Origin: Bacteroidales bacterium
GTDB lineage: Bacteria; Bacteroidota; Bacteroidia; Bacteroidales; UBA12170
Assembly: GCA_021157585.1 (NCBI GenBank)
Contig: JAGGWH010000037.1
Coordinates: forward strand, 37,601-101,600
DNA length: 64,000 nucleotides
Direction of reading: 5' to 3'
Shown: piece after piece, positions 1-8,584 of the stretch
How positions within the stretch are numbered: the stretch's first letter is position 1
How the letters are laid out: each line of letters begins with the position of its first letter
Position numbers and translations under genes: made by a program
The notes under the pieces: generated by a model
Database searches by the model: none
Told to the model about the DNA's origin: nothing
What the model saw: the letters and a program-made list of their open reading frames with translations, nothing else

Positions 1-2648
1 GTTTGGTTTCTGTTCGATCTGGAGCTCGCGCTTCTATGCCGGGAATGATGGATACCGTATTAAACTTAGGTTTAAACGATACTGCTGTTGAAGGTATTGC
101 AAAAAAATCGGGTAACGAGCGTTTTGCTTGGGATTCTTATCGTCGTTTTGTGCAAATGTATGGCGATGTAGTAATGGGAATGAAACCTGAATCTAAAGAA
201 GATATTGATCCTTTTGAAGAAATTATAGAGAAAATAAAAGAAGAAAAAGGTGTTAAAGATGATAACGATTTAACCGTTGCTGACTTAAAAGATATGGTTG
301 TTCGTTTTAAATCTGCCGTTAAAGATCAAACCGGACAAGATTTTCCTGAAGATCCTTGGGAGCAACTATGGGGTTCCATTATGGCTGTCTTCGATAGTTG
401 GATGAACGACAGAGCTATTCTTTACCGTAAATTAGAAAATATTCCTGCTGAATGGGGAACAGCTGTTAATGTTCAAGCAATGGTATACGGTAATATGGGA
501 TCTAATTCTGCAACAGGGGTTGCGTTTTCAAGAGATGCAGCTACAGGAGAAAATATTTTCAATGGAGAATATTTAATAGACGCTCAAGGCGAAGATGTTG
601 TTGCCGGTATTCGTACTCCACAGGAGATTACAATCGAAGGTTCTAAACGTTGGGCTGTTTTGGCAAATGTTACTGAAGAAGAGCGTGCCGCAAAATATCC
701 TTCTTTAGAGGAAACAATGCCCGAAATTTATAAAGAATTAGATGAGATTCAGAAAAATTTAGAGCTTCACTATAAGGATATGCAGGATATGGAATTTACT
801 ATTCAAGATGGTAAATTGTGGATGTTGCAAACTCGTAATGGAAAACGTACCGGAGGAGCAATGGTGAAAATTGCTATGGATATGCTCAAAGAAGGTATGC
901 TTACAGAAAAAGAAGCTTTATTGAGAGTTGAACCTAATAAATTAGACGAATTGTTGCACCCTGTTTTTGATAAAAAAGCTATTGGTAATGCAAACGTAGT
1001 TATTAAAGGTTTACCAGCTTCTCCCGGAGCTTCTACTGGACAAGTGGTTTTCTTTGCCGATGAGTGTGATAAGTACGAAAATTCTATTTTGGTTCGTATC
1101 GAAACTTCTCCTGAAGATTTAGAAGGAATGAATATTGCCAACGGTATTTTAACGGCTCGTGGAGGTATGACTTCTCACGCTGCTGTTGTTGCTCGTGGTA
1201 TGGGTAAATGTTGTGTTTCTGGTGCCGGTAGTGCTAAAATTGATTATAAAACTAGAACATTGGTTGCCGATGGTAAAGAATTTAAAGAAGGTGATTGGAT
1301 TTCATTAAACGGATCTACCGGTGAGGTTTATGAAGGAAAAATTGATACTATTGATCCTGAATTAAGTGGCTATTTTGGAGAATTAATGACTTTGGCTGAT
1401 AAACATTCGGTTATGTTAGTTCGTACTAATGCCGATACTCCTCACGATTCTAAAGTGGCTCGCGATTTTGGTGCACAAGGAATTGGATTATGCCGTACAG
1501 AGCATATGTTCTTCGAAGAAGATAAAATTCGTCCTATGCGCGAAATGATTTTAGCAAATGATGAAGCAGGTCGCCGCGAAGCTTTAGATAAACTATTGCC
1601 ATTGCAACGTACCGACTTTGAAGGTATTTTTGGTGCAATGCATGATCTTCCTGTTACTGTTCGTTTGCTCGATCCACCATTGCATGAGTTTGTTCCTCAC
1701 GAGGAAGAAAATCAAGCCGAAATGGCAAAAGAAATGGGGATTAGTGTTGAAGCGATTAAACAAAAAGTTGAAGACCTTCACGAATTTAACCCAATGCTTG
1801 GTCACCGTGGTTGTCGTTTAGGAAATACCTATCCTGAAATTACAGAGATGCAAGCACGTGCTATTATCGAAGCTTGCTTGAACTTGAAGGAAAAAGGCAT
1901 TACTACTAAACCTGAGATTATGGTTCCTTTAACAGGTACTAAAGCAGAAATGAAAATGCAAGAGAAAATCGTTCGCACAACTGTTGAGAAAGTATTTGAA
2001 GAAAGAAATGATAGTATCGACTATATGGTTGGTACTATGATTGAAGTTCCTCGTGCTGCTTTAACTGCTGATGAAATGGCAGAATCTGCTGAATTTTTCT
2101 CCTTTGGAACAAACGACTTAACCCAAATGACTTTTGGTTATTCTCGTGATGATGCCGGTAAATTCTTACCTATTTATTTAGAAAAAGGATTATTAGAAAA
2201 GGACCCTTTCCAAGCGTTAGATCAGACCGGTGTTGGCAGTTTAATGAAAATTGCTGTTGAAAAAGGGCGTAAAACCAGACCAAATATCAAGATTGGCATT
2301 TGTGGTGAGCATGGTGGTGAGCCAAGTTCTGTTGAATTCTGTAATACTTTAGGATTTAACTATGTAAGTTGTTCGCCATTCCGCGTTCCTATTGCTCGTT
2401 TGGCTGCTGCTCAAGCAAATATTAAGCAAGCTACTTGGGATAAAGATAAAGCTGTAGATCAACTAAAAGATAGTACTAAAAATGTTGGTGATGTTTTAGG
2501 TGTTGAGTTTACAGAGCTTGAAAAAGAAGCCAGAAAAGCAGCTAAGGTTGCTCGCAAAGAAGCTGAAAAAGAAATCAAGCGTTTGCAATCTGAAGCTAAG
2601 GATGTACTTAAAAAACTAAAAAAAGAGTTGAAAAACTTTAAAAAATAG
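1..2648 (+). CDS. ppdK: Pyruvate, phosphate dikinase (5' end outside window)
   Basis: Interconverts pyruvate + ATP + Pi and PEP + AMP + PPi in the cytosol. About 881 residues are visible; the frame is open at the left edge and begins inside the nucleotide-binding domain at the VSVRSGA motif, so from family alignment roughly 85-90 N-terminal residues are missing. The phospho-histidine domain is clear (GGMTSHAAVVARG, His near visible residue 392), followed by the PEP/pyruvate barrel with the catalytic Cys in GICGEHGGEPSS (near residue 767). After the usual family end (VPIARLAAAQ) there is an extra Lys/Glu/Ala-rich tail of about 75 residues predicted to be a charged helix or coiled coil. A terminator follows directly. 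Identity is certain; the role of the tail is unknown. Confidence 0.97.
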   Translation, partial: LVSVRSGARASMPGMMDTVLNLGLNDTAVEGIAKKSGNERFAWDSYRRFVQMYGDVVMGMKPESKEDIDPFEEIIEKIKEEKGVKDDNDLTVADLKDMVVRFKSAVKDQTGQDFPEDPWEQLWGSIMAVFDSWMNDRAILYRKLENIPAEWGTAVNVQAMVYGNMGSNSATGVAFSRDAATGENIFNGEYLIDAQGEDVVAGIRTPQEITIEGSKRWAVLANVTEEERAAKYPSLEETMPEIYKELDEIQKNLELHYKDMQDMEFTIQDGKLWMLQTRNGKRTGGAMVKIAMDMLKEGMLTEKEALLRVEPNKLDELLHPVFDKKAIGNANVVIKGLPASPGASTGQVVFFADECDKYENSILVRIETSPEDLEGMNIANGILTARGGMTSHAAVVARGMGKCCVSGAGSAKIDYKTRTLVADGKEFKEGDWISLNGSTGEVYEGKIDTIDPELSGYFGELMTLADKHSVMLVRTNADTPHDSKVARDFGAQGIGLCRTEHMFFEEDKIRPMREMILANDEAGRREALDKLLPLQRTDFEGIFGAMHDLPVTVRLLDPPLHEFVPHEEENQAEMAKEMGISVEAIKQKVEDLHEFNPMLGHRGCRLGNTYPEITEMQARAIIEACLNLKEKGITTKPEIMVPLTGTKAEMKMQEKIVRTTVEKVFEERNDSIDYMVGTMIEVPRAALTADEMAESAEFFSFGTNDLTQMTFGYSRDDAGKFLPIYLEKGLLEKDPFQALDQTGVGSLMKIAVEKGRKTRPNIKIGICGEHGGEPSSVEFCNTLGFNYVSCSPFRVPIARLAAAQANIKQATWDKDKAVDQLKDSTKNVGDVLGVEFTELEKEARKAAKVARKEAEKEIKRLQSEAKDVLKKLKKELKNFKK

Positions 2649-2672
2649 TATAAGTTCCTAATTCATTTAAGA

Positions 2673-2700
2673 GGGGTCACGTGAGTGATCCCTTTCTTTT
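2673..2700 (+). terminator. Intrinsic terminator after ppdK
   Basis: An 8-bp stem (GGGGTCAC / GTGATCCC with one G-T pair) with a GTGA loop is followed by a T-rich run. It lies 25 bases after the ppdK stop codon. Confidence 0.8.
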
Positions 2701-2888
2701 TTTTATAAAACAGTATAAATAAAATGAATATAGGATTGTGCTATTACTGAGTATTTATGCTTGACTTTGGGTGTTTTTGTGATATCCTTTGTGATTATTT
2801 GTGACGAAAATTTAACCATAAAGTACATATTAAGGAAAACTGAGAAAAATTTAATTTTTAAACTGATTTTAATTTTTTACATTTGGCT

Positions 2889-3779
2889 ATGAAGAAAACA
2901 GTTTCGTTAGTTTTATCGAGTGGTGGTGCAAGAGGGATTGCTCATATTGGTGTTATAGAAGAATTGGAAAATCGTGGCTATACCATAGGTTCTGTTTCAG
3001 GAACATCTATGGGTGCTTTAGTGGGTGGTATTTATGCCGCCGGAGGACTGAAACTTCTTAAAGAGTGGATGCTTACCCTTGATCGTTTAGAAGTTTTTAG
3101 CTTGGTTGATTTTACGCTAACACGCAGCGGAATGGTAAAAGGAGAGAAAGTATTAAAGGAAATGAGAAAACTTATTCCTGATAAAAATATCGAAGACTTT
3201 TCTATTCCTTATACTGCCATTGCAACCGATATTATAAACGATAAAGAAGTGGTTTTTGATAAAGGAAGTTTGTATAATGCAATTCGTGCTTCAATATCAA
3301 TTCCTACTGTTTTTACTCCTTTCGAACATCAAGGGGTTAAAATGGTTGATGGAGGTGTTATCAATCCAATTCCACTAAATCGTGTTAAAAGAAGCGAAAA
3401 TGACTTAGTTGTGGCTGTAGATGTAAATGCCAGAATTCCTTTTGTTTCTACAATAAGCAAAAAACAAATTGCTGAAGAAAATAGAATTAAAAAAGATAAG
3501 CGGTTCTCAAAATATATAAATCTTCTATCTGGGAGGATTAATGCTTTTATTCCCAAGCATGAAAAAGATAAACTGGGATATTTTAATCTAATGAATAAAA
3601 CAACAAGCTTGATGGTGCATCAGCTTACAAGACAGTCTATTAAACAATATAAGCCTGATGTTTTAATAAATATACCACATCAAGCATTTGGTACATTTGA
3701 TTTTTATAAGACAGCAGAAATTATCAAAATGGGAGAGGAGCTTACCCGAAAGACTTTAGATGATTTTGAGAATAAATAA
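2889..3779 (+). CDS. Patatin-like phospholipase family protein
   Basis: A probable lipid acyl hydrolase using a Ser-Asp dyad. The 296-residue protein has the oxyanion-hole motif SGGARG (residues 11-16), the nucleophile elbow GTSMG with Ser40, and the dyad Asp in VDGGVINP (near residue 154), in the order expected for the RssA/YlbK patatin group. There is no signal peptide or membrane segment, so it is probably cytosolic or peripheral. The ATG at 2889 was preferred to a TTG six bases upstream, because the TTG lies inside a TAnnTTTG promoter-like box (2878-2885); if that box is real the mRNA would be nearly leaderless. The gene ends one base before the convergent tRNA-Ser. The physiological substrate is not predictable. 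Confidence 0.9.
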   Translation: MKKTVSLVLSSGGARGIAHIGVIEELENRGYTIGSVSGTSMGALVGGIYAAGGLKLLKEWMLTLDRLEVFSLVDFTLTRSGMVKGEKVLKEMRKLIPDKNIEDFSIPYTAIATDIINDKEVVFDKGSLYNAIRASISIPTVFTPFEHQGVKMVDGGVINPIPLNRVKRSENDLVVAVDVNARIPFVSTISKKQIAEENRIKKDKRFSKYINLLSGRINAFIPKHEKDKLGYFNLMNKTTSLMVHQLTRQSIKQYKPDVLINIPHQAFGTFDFYKTAEIIKMGEELTRKTLDDFENK

Positions 3780-3780
3780 G

Positions 3781-3867
3781 CGGAGAGACAGGGATTCGAA
3801 CCCTGGGTCCGTTCGCACGAACAACGGTTTTCGAGACCGCCCCATTCGACCACTCTGGCATCTCTCC
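3781..3867 (-). tRNA. tRNA-Ser (anticodon CGA)
   Basis: Read on the minus strand, this 87-nt gene folds as a class II tRNA. It has acceptor GGAGAGA/TCTCTCC with discriminator G, a D arm with GGTCGAATGGGG, an anticodon stem GCGGT/ACCGT with seven-base loop CTCGAAA giving anticodon CGA, a long variable arm (GTTCG...GAAC), and a T arm with GGTTCGAATCC. The long variable arm is typical of tRNA-Ser. The 3' CCA is not encoded, so it must be added after transcription. Confidence 0.96.
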
Positions 3868-4030
3868 GAGGCTGCAAAAGTAGTAAAATTGTGAAATAAA
3901 TATTATTTCTAATATTTAAAATTGCAAGACTATTTTTAATTGATCAAACCCAATTTATTCTAAGCTTCAGCTAATATTTTTGCCAAATTATAATTTATTG
4001 AAGCTATAAACCTTTAATTTTATTATATCG

Positions 4031-5596
4031 TTATAATTTTTTTTGAATAAAACTCATCCCACGCTCCGTCATAGCCGTAATGCTTAAAGAAGGATTAACG
4101 CCTGGATTAGCTGAAATAGCTGAGCCATCAAAAACATACATATTCTCATAGCCAAAAACTTTATGTTGACTATCAATTACACCTTGTTCAGCATCTTTTC
4201 CTATACAAGATCCACCCAAAATATGAGCCGTCGAAGGAGTTCCCATAATAGTTTCCGTAAATAAAACAACGGGTTTCCCATTAATAATTTCTCCAAATTG
4301 ATGTGCTACTTTATGTGCTTCAGGAATAAATGGAGTGGGAGCTTTACCACTTGAAATTCTAGACTTGTAGCCAAAAAGCCAATGGTTCTTTAATTTTAGA
4401 GTGCTATCTAAATGTTGCATAAAAAGTAGAGTAGTCGATCGTTTGGCAAAGTCATCCACAAAATAAATCTTTAACCATTTTAATGGTGCTTTAAAGGGTT
4501 CAATAAACATTTTGCCAATCCGCTTAAAAAAGTTCCTTTCCAAAATCATGGGCGTAATTCCCAAGCGCCAAAAGCCGGAACCTTCTCCATAACGAACGGG
4601 CTCAAGATGGCTGTTTTCATCCAGTTCTAAAATAGAACCAATAGCAATTCCTTTGGAGAGGTTTCTATCTTTATCCAAAGTTACATCCATAATTAAAGCT
4701 TCGTTATTGGTACGAATCATTTCTCCAATACGTGGACTAAGATTGGGTAAGCTTTTCTTTTTGAGTTTTAAGAAGAGAGGAATAGTCCCTAAAACACCTC
4801 CGGCAAAAATCACTGATTGAGCTGTAAGCGATTTGCTTTTGCCAAAAAAGCTAGTTGCCTTTTTAAAACTGATACGGTAACCATTTTCACCACTTTCGCT
4901 GTTCAAAGGAATAACATCTTTAACTTGGTGTTCTGCAATAACTTCAACACCCATCTGTTCTGCTAAGTACAAATAATTCTTATCCAAAGAGTTTTTGGCA
5001 TTATGACGGCAGCCTGTCATGCAGGCACCGCAAAATGTACAACCTGCTCTTTCCGGTCCTTTGCCATTAAAGAAAGGATCGGGAACGGTTTTTTCAGCCT
5101 CACCAAAAAACACACTGACTTTTGTTGGCTCAAAGCCTTTCTCTTTTCCGATTTTTTTTGCTAGTGCTTTTAATGCTAAATCACTTTCTTCCAGATTGGG
5201 ATTAACCGCAGCTCCTAACATTTCCCAAGCCTTTTCATAATGAGGTTCTAATTCCTTTTCCCAATCGTTTAATTCAGCCCAAGAACCTGTATTGTAAAAA
5301 GCCTTTTTTGGTTTAGGTAAAGTGTTTGCGTAAACTAAAGAGCCTCCTCCAACACCAACACCACTTAATATGCTTGCATGTCTTAAAAAAGTTAGTTTTT
5401 GTATTCCATGAAATCCAAGTTGAGGTAGCCATAACCATTTTCTCAGATTCCAAGTGGTTTTTGCAAAATCATTGTCTTTAAAGCGTTTGCCTTTTTCAAT
5501 AACTAAAACTTTATAGCCTTTTTCAGCCAATCTTAAAGCGGAAACAGAACCTCCAAAGCCGGAACCAATAATAATATAATCGTAGTCGTGAGTCAT
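4031..5596 (-). CDS. GMC-family FAD oxidoreductase (cholesterol-oxidase-like)
   Basis: A 521-residue flavoprotein of the glucose-methanol-choline oxidoreductase family, which oxidises alcohol groups of sterols, sugars or similar substrates. The N-terminal FAD dinucleotide-binding motif IIGSGFGGS (residues 9-17) is followed by LVIEKG, a second Gly-rich stretch GVGVGGGSLVYAN (79-91), and a C-terminal NPSLSITAMTERG segment typical of the family. Residues 186-196 carry four cysteines spaced C-x2-C-x2-C-x3-C, as in the ChoD-like branch, which could hold an iron-sulphur cluster. There is no signal peptide. It stands alone between tRNA-Ser and a thioesterase on the same strand. The substrate is unknown; cholesterol oxidase activity should not be assumed. 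Confidence 0.88.
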   Translation of the reverse strand: MTHDYDYIIIGSGFGGSVSALRLAEKGYKVLVIEKGKRFKDNDFAKTTWNLRKWLWLPQLGFHGIQKLTFLRHASILSGVGVGGGSLVYANTLPKPKKAFYNTGSWAELNDWEKELEPHYEKAWEMLGAAVNPNLEESDLALKALAKKIGKEKGFEPTKVSVFFGEAEKTVPDPFFNGKGPERAGCTFCGACMTGCRHNAKNSLDKNYLYLAEQMGVEVIAEHQVKDVIPLNSESGENGYRISFKKATSFFGKSKSLTAQSVIFAGGVLGTIPLFLKLKKKSLPNLSPRIGEMIRTNNEALIMDVTLDKDRNLSKGIAIGSILELDENSHLEPVRYGEGSGFWRLGITPMILERNFFKRIGKMFIEPFKAPLKWLKIYFVDDFAKRSTTLLFMQHLDSTLKLKNHWLFGYKSRISSGKAPTPFIPEAHKVAHQFGEIINGKPVVLFTETIMGTPSTAHILGGSCIGKDAEQGVIDSQHKVFGYENMYVFDGSAISANPGVNPSLSITAMTERGMSFIQKKL

Positions 5597-5693
5597 CCCG
5601 TAAAGGTAGGGAAGAAATTTAAATAGAAAAAATGGGGGATTTGTAAAAAGTATTTATCTACACACTATTTACTTATTTTTTACACTGAGTATT

Positions 5694-6140
5694 CTATTTG
5701 CTTTTTACAATTTCCTTGAAATTATCTGTTTTGGGTAGCTCGTTAAAATTATCAGCAATATTTATTGGAGGTGGTTTTAGTTTGCGTTTTGTCATATCTA
5801 TCCAAGCACCGTCAACTGAGATAACAGCCGAGAGTTTCCCGTCTGATTTATAAATATGGTGAACCATCTGCCATCTTTCTCCATCGGCTGAAAGTCCTGA
5901 GATTTGAAGATCGACTTTAATCTTTTCACCCATTCTAACTTCTGAGAGAAAACGTGTTTCTTCTTTAAATAGAACCGGAGCGAGTTGTAGTTTTTCCATT
6001 TCTTCTAGGTTCAATCCGTTATCAGCCATAAAGGTTACGCGAACCTGTGCCGCATAATCGTTATAAGCGGTATGACGCATATGTCTATTGGGATCCATAT
6101 CGGCCCAAATCACTTCAAATATTTTACTGTAGTTTTTCAT
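5694..6140 (-). CDS. Acyl-CoA thioesterase, hot-dog fold (4HBT family)
   Basis: A 148-residue protein with the 4-hydroxybenzoyl-CoA thioesterase signature: IWADMDPNRHMRHTAYNDYAAQVR near residues 10-33, where the Asp and following His/Asn-rich loop supply the catalytic region. The family hydrolyses acyl-CoA or acyl-ACP thioesters in the cytosol as homo-oligomers. The length matches a single hot-dog domain. It lies 97 bases upstream of, and in the same direction as, the GMC oxidoreductase, so the two could be co-transcribed, though no shared pathway is evident. Which acyl chain is cleaved cannot be told. Confidence 0.85.
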   Translation of the reverse strand: MKNYSKIFEVIWADMDPNRHMRHTAYNDYAAQVRVTFMADNGLNLEEMEKLQLAPVLFKEETRFLSEVRMGEKIKVDLQISGLSADGERWQMVHHIYKSDGKLSAVISVDGAWIDMTKRKLKPPPINIADNFNELPKTDNFKEIVKSK

Positions 6141-6296
6141 AATGGATTTTGGTTTATGAGCTGTAAAATTAGAGTATAAAGTTGGAATATTATAATGTAA
6201 AAGTCAGCTTTTTAATGTAGATTTCTAAAATTTAGAATGATCTGTTATTGAAAATAAGTAGTACATTCGTGTCCTTAACGCATCTAAACTACCTGA

Positions 6297-7589
6297 ATGA
6301 AAAAACGACTATTACTTACGCTCCTATCCTTATTTTTTATTTTGTCAGTATTTGCTCAAGTCGAGATGTCAGCATTGAGTTTTGGAGAAAAAAAACAATT
6401 GAGAAAAGCTTTAAAAGTTGAAGCCTACACGCTCGATGGAAATCAGCATAAAGGGTATTTGTATTATGCTGATTCGGACAATATTTATTTAACAGACAAT
6501 CCTTTTGAAAATGGTAAGCTTACGGAGATTAAGTCCTTAGATTTATATCAAATAAAAGTGATAAGTCATATTCCTTTTGGAAAGCGTTTTTTAGGGGGAA
6601 TTACCTTTTCTGCTGCAGTAATGGCAATATTAACAGCAGAAATGTATAGTCATGGCGATGCCATTATGATAGGTCCTGATTTTGTATTTATTGCAGGAAC
6701 AGCTTTTTTTGGAACTCCCGTTGGTTTTTTATCAGCAGCTATATTTCCAAAAGAGCGAACCGATTTTGAGTATATAACGGATGGGCAGGACGAGGCTTTT
6801 AAGATAACTTCAACGTTTTTTGAAAAAAGACGGTTTACGTCTATTCACCCCAATACAGAATATGTTGAGGAACTTCATATTGTTAAAAATGATGAAGGTT
6901 TGAAGAATGTATTAGAGCCTTTAAAATCACTGCATCCTGAAGCCATAAGGAGTTTTCATCTTATGTTTGGTACTTCTTTTACAATAAATAATTTAGGTAA
7001 GCAATTGGGGGGAGTATTTTCGGATACTCAGGGACTTGAGACTGGGTATTATCGTTCAGATAGAATCAGTTTAACAGGAAAATTACAATTTAATGTGAAT
7101 GATCATATTCGTCCTTATTTGAGTTTTACTTTTGGTGAAACGGGATATGCTAGCGGCGAATTGCTTCCGGAAAGGGATGAACCTGAATATATTTATAATG
7201 ATTATTCTATCTCTTATGGCCATTTGGGTGCTGATTATGTTTTGAATCCGATAAATAATATGGGATTGTCTTCTTTTGAGTTTTCAATAAACGGAGGATT
7301 GAGCTTTGCAAAGCTTAATTATGATTATACTTCGGGTCAGACAGGTTTCTTCTCTCAACCTAAAAACACATCTTATACAAGTTTTGGACTTCAGTTAGGT
7401 GGAAGAGTGGATTATTATATCTCACGCAGTTTATCGATAAATCTCGGACTTACAACAGATATCATGTATCCAATTAAATTGGATGATATGCATTATGAAT
7501 CGGCTACAGCTGGATCTTTAGTCTTTGATGGAGGGTGGTTCAATACTTCGAACGGACAAATACATTTTGGTTTAAGTCTTCACTTATAA
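6297..7589 (+). CDS. Secreted protein with C-terminal beta-barrel-like region, function unknown
   Basis: A 430-residue protein with an N-terminal signal peptide (lysines, a leucine-rich core, FAQ cleavage near residue 21). Residues 30-75 (KALKVEAYTLDGNQHKGYLYYADSDNIYLTD) look like a small beta domain. Two hydrophobic Gly/Ala-rich stretches follow near 100-150. From about residue 215 to the end the sequence alternates polar and hydrophobic residues in strands and finishes in HFGLSLHL, as in outer-membrane beta-barrels. The family was not recognised. It is divergent from the thioesterase and convergent with the DUF2279-like gene. An outer-membrane location is inferred from composition. Confidence 0.6.
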   Translation: MKKRLLLTLLSLFFILSVFAQVEMSALSFGEKKQLRKALKVEAYTLDGNQHKGYLYYADSDNIYLTDNPFENGKLTEIKSLDLYQIKVISHIPFGKRFLGGITFSAAVMAILTAEMYSHGDAIMIGPDFVFIAGTAFFGTPVGFLSAAIFPKERTDFEYITDGQDEAFKITSTFFEKRRFTSIHPNTEYVEELHIVKNDEGLKNVLEPLKSLHPEAIRSFHLMFGTSFTINNLGKQLGGVFSDTQGLETGYYRSDRISLTGKLQFNVNDHIRPYLSFTFGETGYASGELLPERDEPEYIYNDYSISYGHLGADYVLNPINNMGLSSFEFSINGGLSFAKLNYDYTSGQTGFFSQPKNTSYTSFGLQLGGRVDYYISRSLSINLGLTTDIMYPIKLDDMHYESATAGSLVFDGGWFNTSNGQIHFGLSLHL

Positions 7590-7635
7590 AATCTACTATG
7601 AGGAAATATATGATATTGATTTTACCGAAAATAAT

Positions 7636-8565
7636 TTAAAAGTGTAAGGGGTGAAAAGAGATACCGTTTTCGCTATTATATTCCAAAGTAGGAAAAGGGA
7701 TTTTAACTACACTAACAATATCTAAAAGCATTTTAAGAAATTCAGATTTGGTGTGTATTCGACTTAAATCTACATCGAGCGATAAATAATATTGACGTGT
7801 TCTGTTAAATGTTGGAATAATAGAACTATTTGAAATAGAGTTTGAATAAGTATTTAGCATTCCTTTTGCGCCATATCCAAAAGCAATATTCAACCATTTG
7901 GGTATTTTGGTTTCTTGTTTTAGAAAAGAAGCAATATTTACAGATAACCAATATGTTTGTCCGTTATAATCTTTTAAAACTCTTTCTTGAAAATTAGCTC
8001 CTAAAACGGCTGGATTAAATTCTGCATATTCACTTGGGAAATAAGAAAATTTAAGACTAATACGTTGCTCTTTCCATAGAATCTGTTGTCCGGCAAAAAT
8101 AGCTGTCCCTGCAATATTTGCCCCAAAGTCGCCCCAAGAAAAACCCCAGTTTGTAGAAAGTCCATCAAGTATTTCAACGCTTGTTTGAAAAGTTAAACCT
8201 GCTAAACTACCTATAAATAAAGCTTTATTGTCGGTCATTCCCGACCATTTAAAAATAGTATAACTGCTTTTTGCTAAATGATAAGTTGTAGTGCTATGAC
8301 CAACTTTATCAACTTGTAGCCAAGCCGCATTATCGTTTAAAGTATGAAAGGAAGATTGCGGATAATTTTTATACCATAAAAAATATAAAGCTGTCATTCC
8401 GCCGGCATAAGTTGTTCCTGCAGCTGTTAGTGTTGGAATAAGTCGTTTGTTGCGGATTTGTGTGCTGTCTTGTTGAGCGGAAATAGGAGTAGAGGTGAAA
8501 AGAAAAATAGCAAGTACAATGGGTGTTAAACAATTTTTATAAAACTTGTATTTGCTATTTTTCAC
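7636..8565 (-). CDS. DUF2279-like (YfiM-like) envelope protein
   Basis: A 309-residue protein with an N-terminal signal segment ending near STPISAQQ. The central part, KVGHSTTTYHLAKSSYTIFKWSG followed by a hydrophobic Gly-rich stretch and EILDGLSTNWGFSWGDFGANIAGTAIFAGQQ, matches the pattern of DUF2279 proteins, common in Bacteroidota and predicted to be periplasmic or outer-membrane associated. The C-terminal half is beta-rich (SVNIASFLK, FGYGAKGML, YYLSLDVDLSRI). Function is unknown. It lies 19 bases downstream of the phosphohexomutase on the same strand, so the two probably share a transcript. Confidence 0.7.
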   Translation of the reverse strand: MKNSKYKFYKNCLTPIVLAIFLFTSTPISAQQDSTQIRNKRLIPTLTAAGTTYAGGMTALYFLWYKNYPQSSFHTLNDNAAWLQVDKVGHSTTTYHLAKSSYTIFKWSGMTDNKALFIGSLAGLTFQTSVEILDGLSTNWGFSWGDFGANIAGTAIFAGQQILWKEQRISLKFSYFPSEYAEFNPAVLGANFQERVLKDYNGQTYWLSVNIASFLKQETKIPKWLNIAFGYGAKGMLNTYSNSISNSSIIPTFNRTRQYYLSLDVDLSRIHTKSEFLKMLLDIVSVVKIPFPTLEYNSENGISFHPLHF

Positions 8566-8584
8566 TTTTTTAGTATTTATTTAA

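Noticed and set aside
2760..2815. Further copy of the CTTTGTG palindrome family
   Set aside because: Several TTTGTGA motifs are present but there is no matching second arm, so a copy cannot be claimed.
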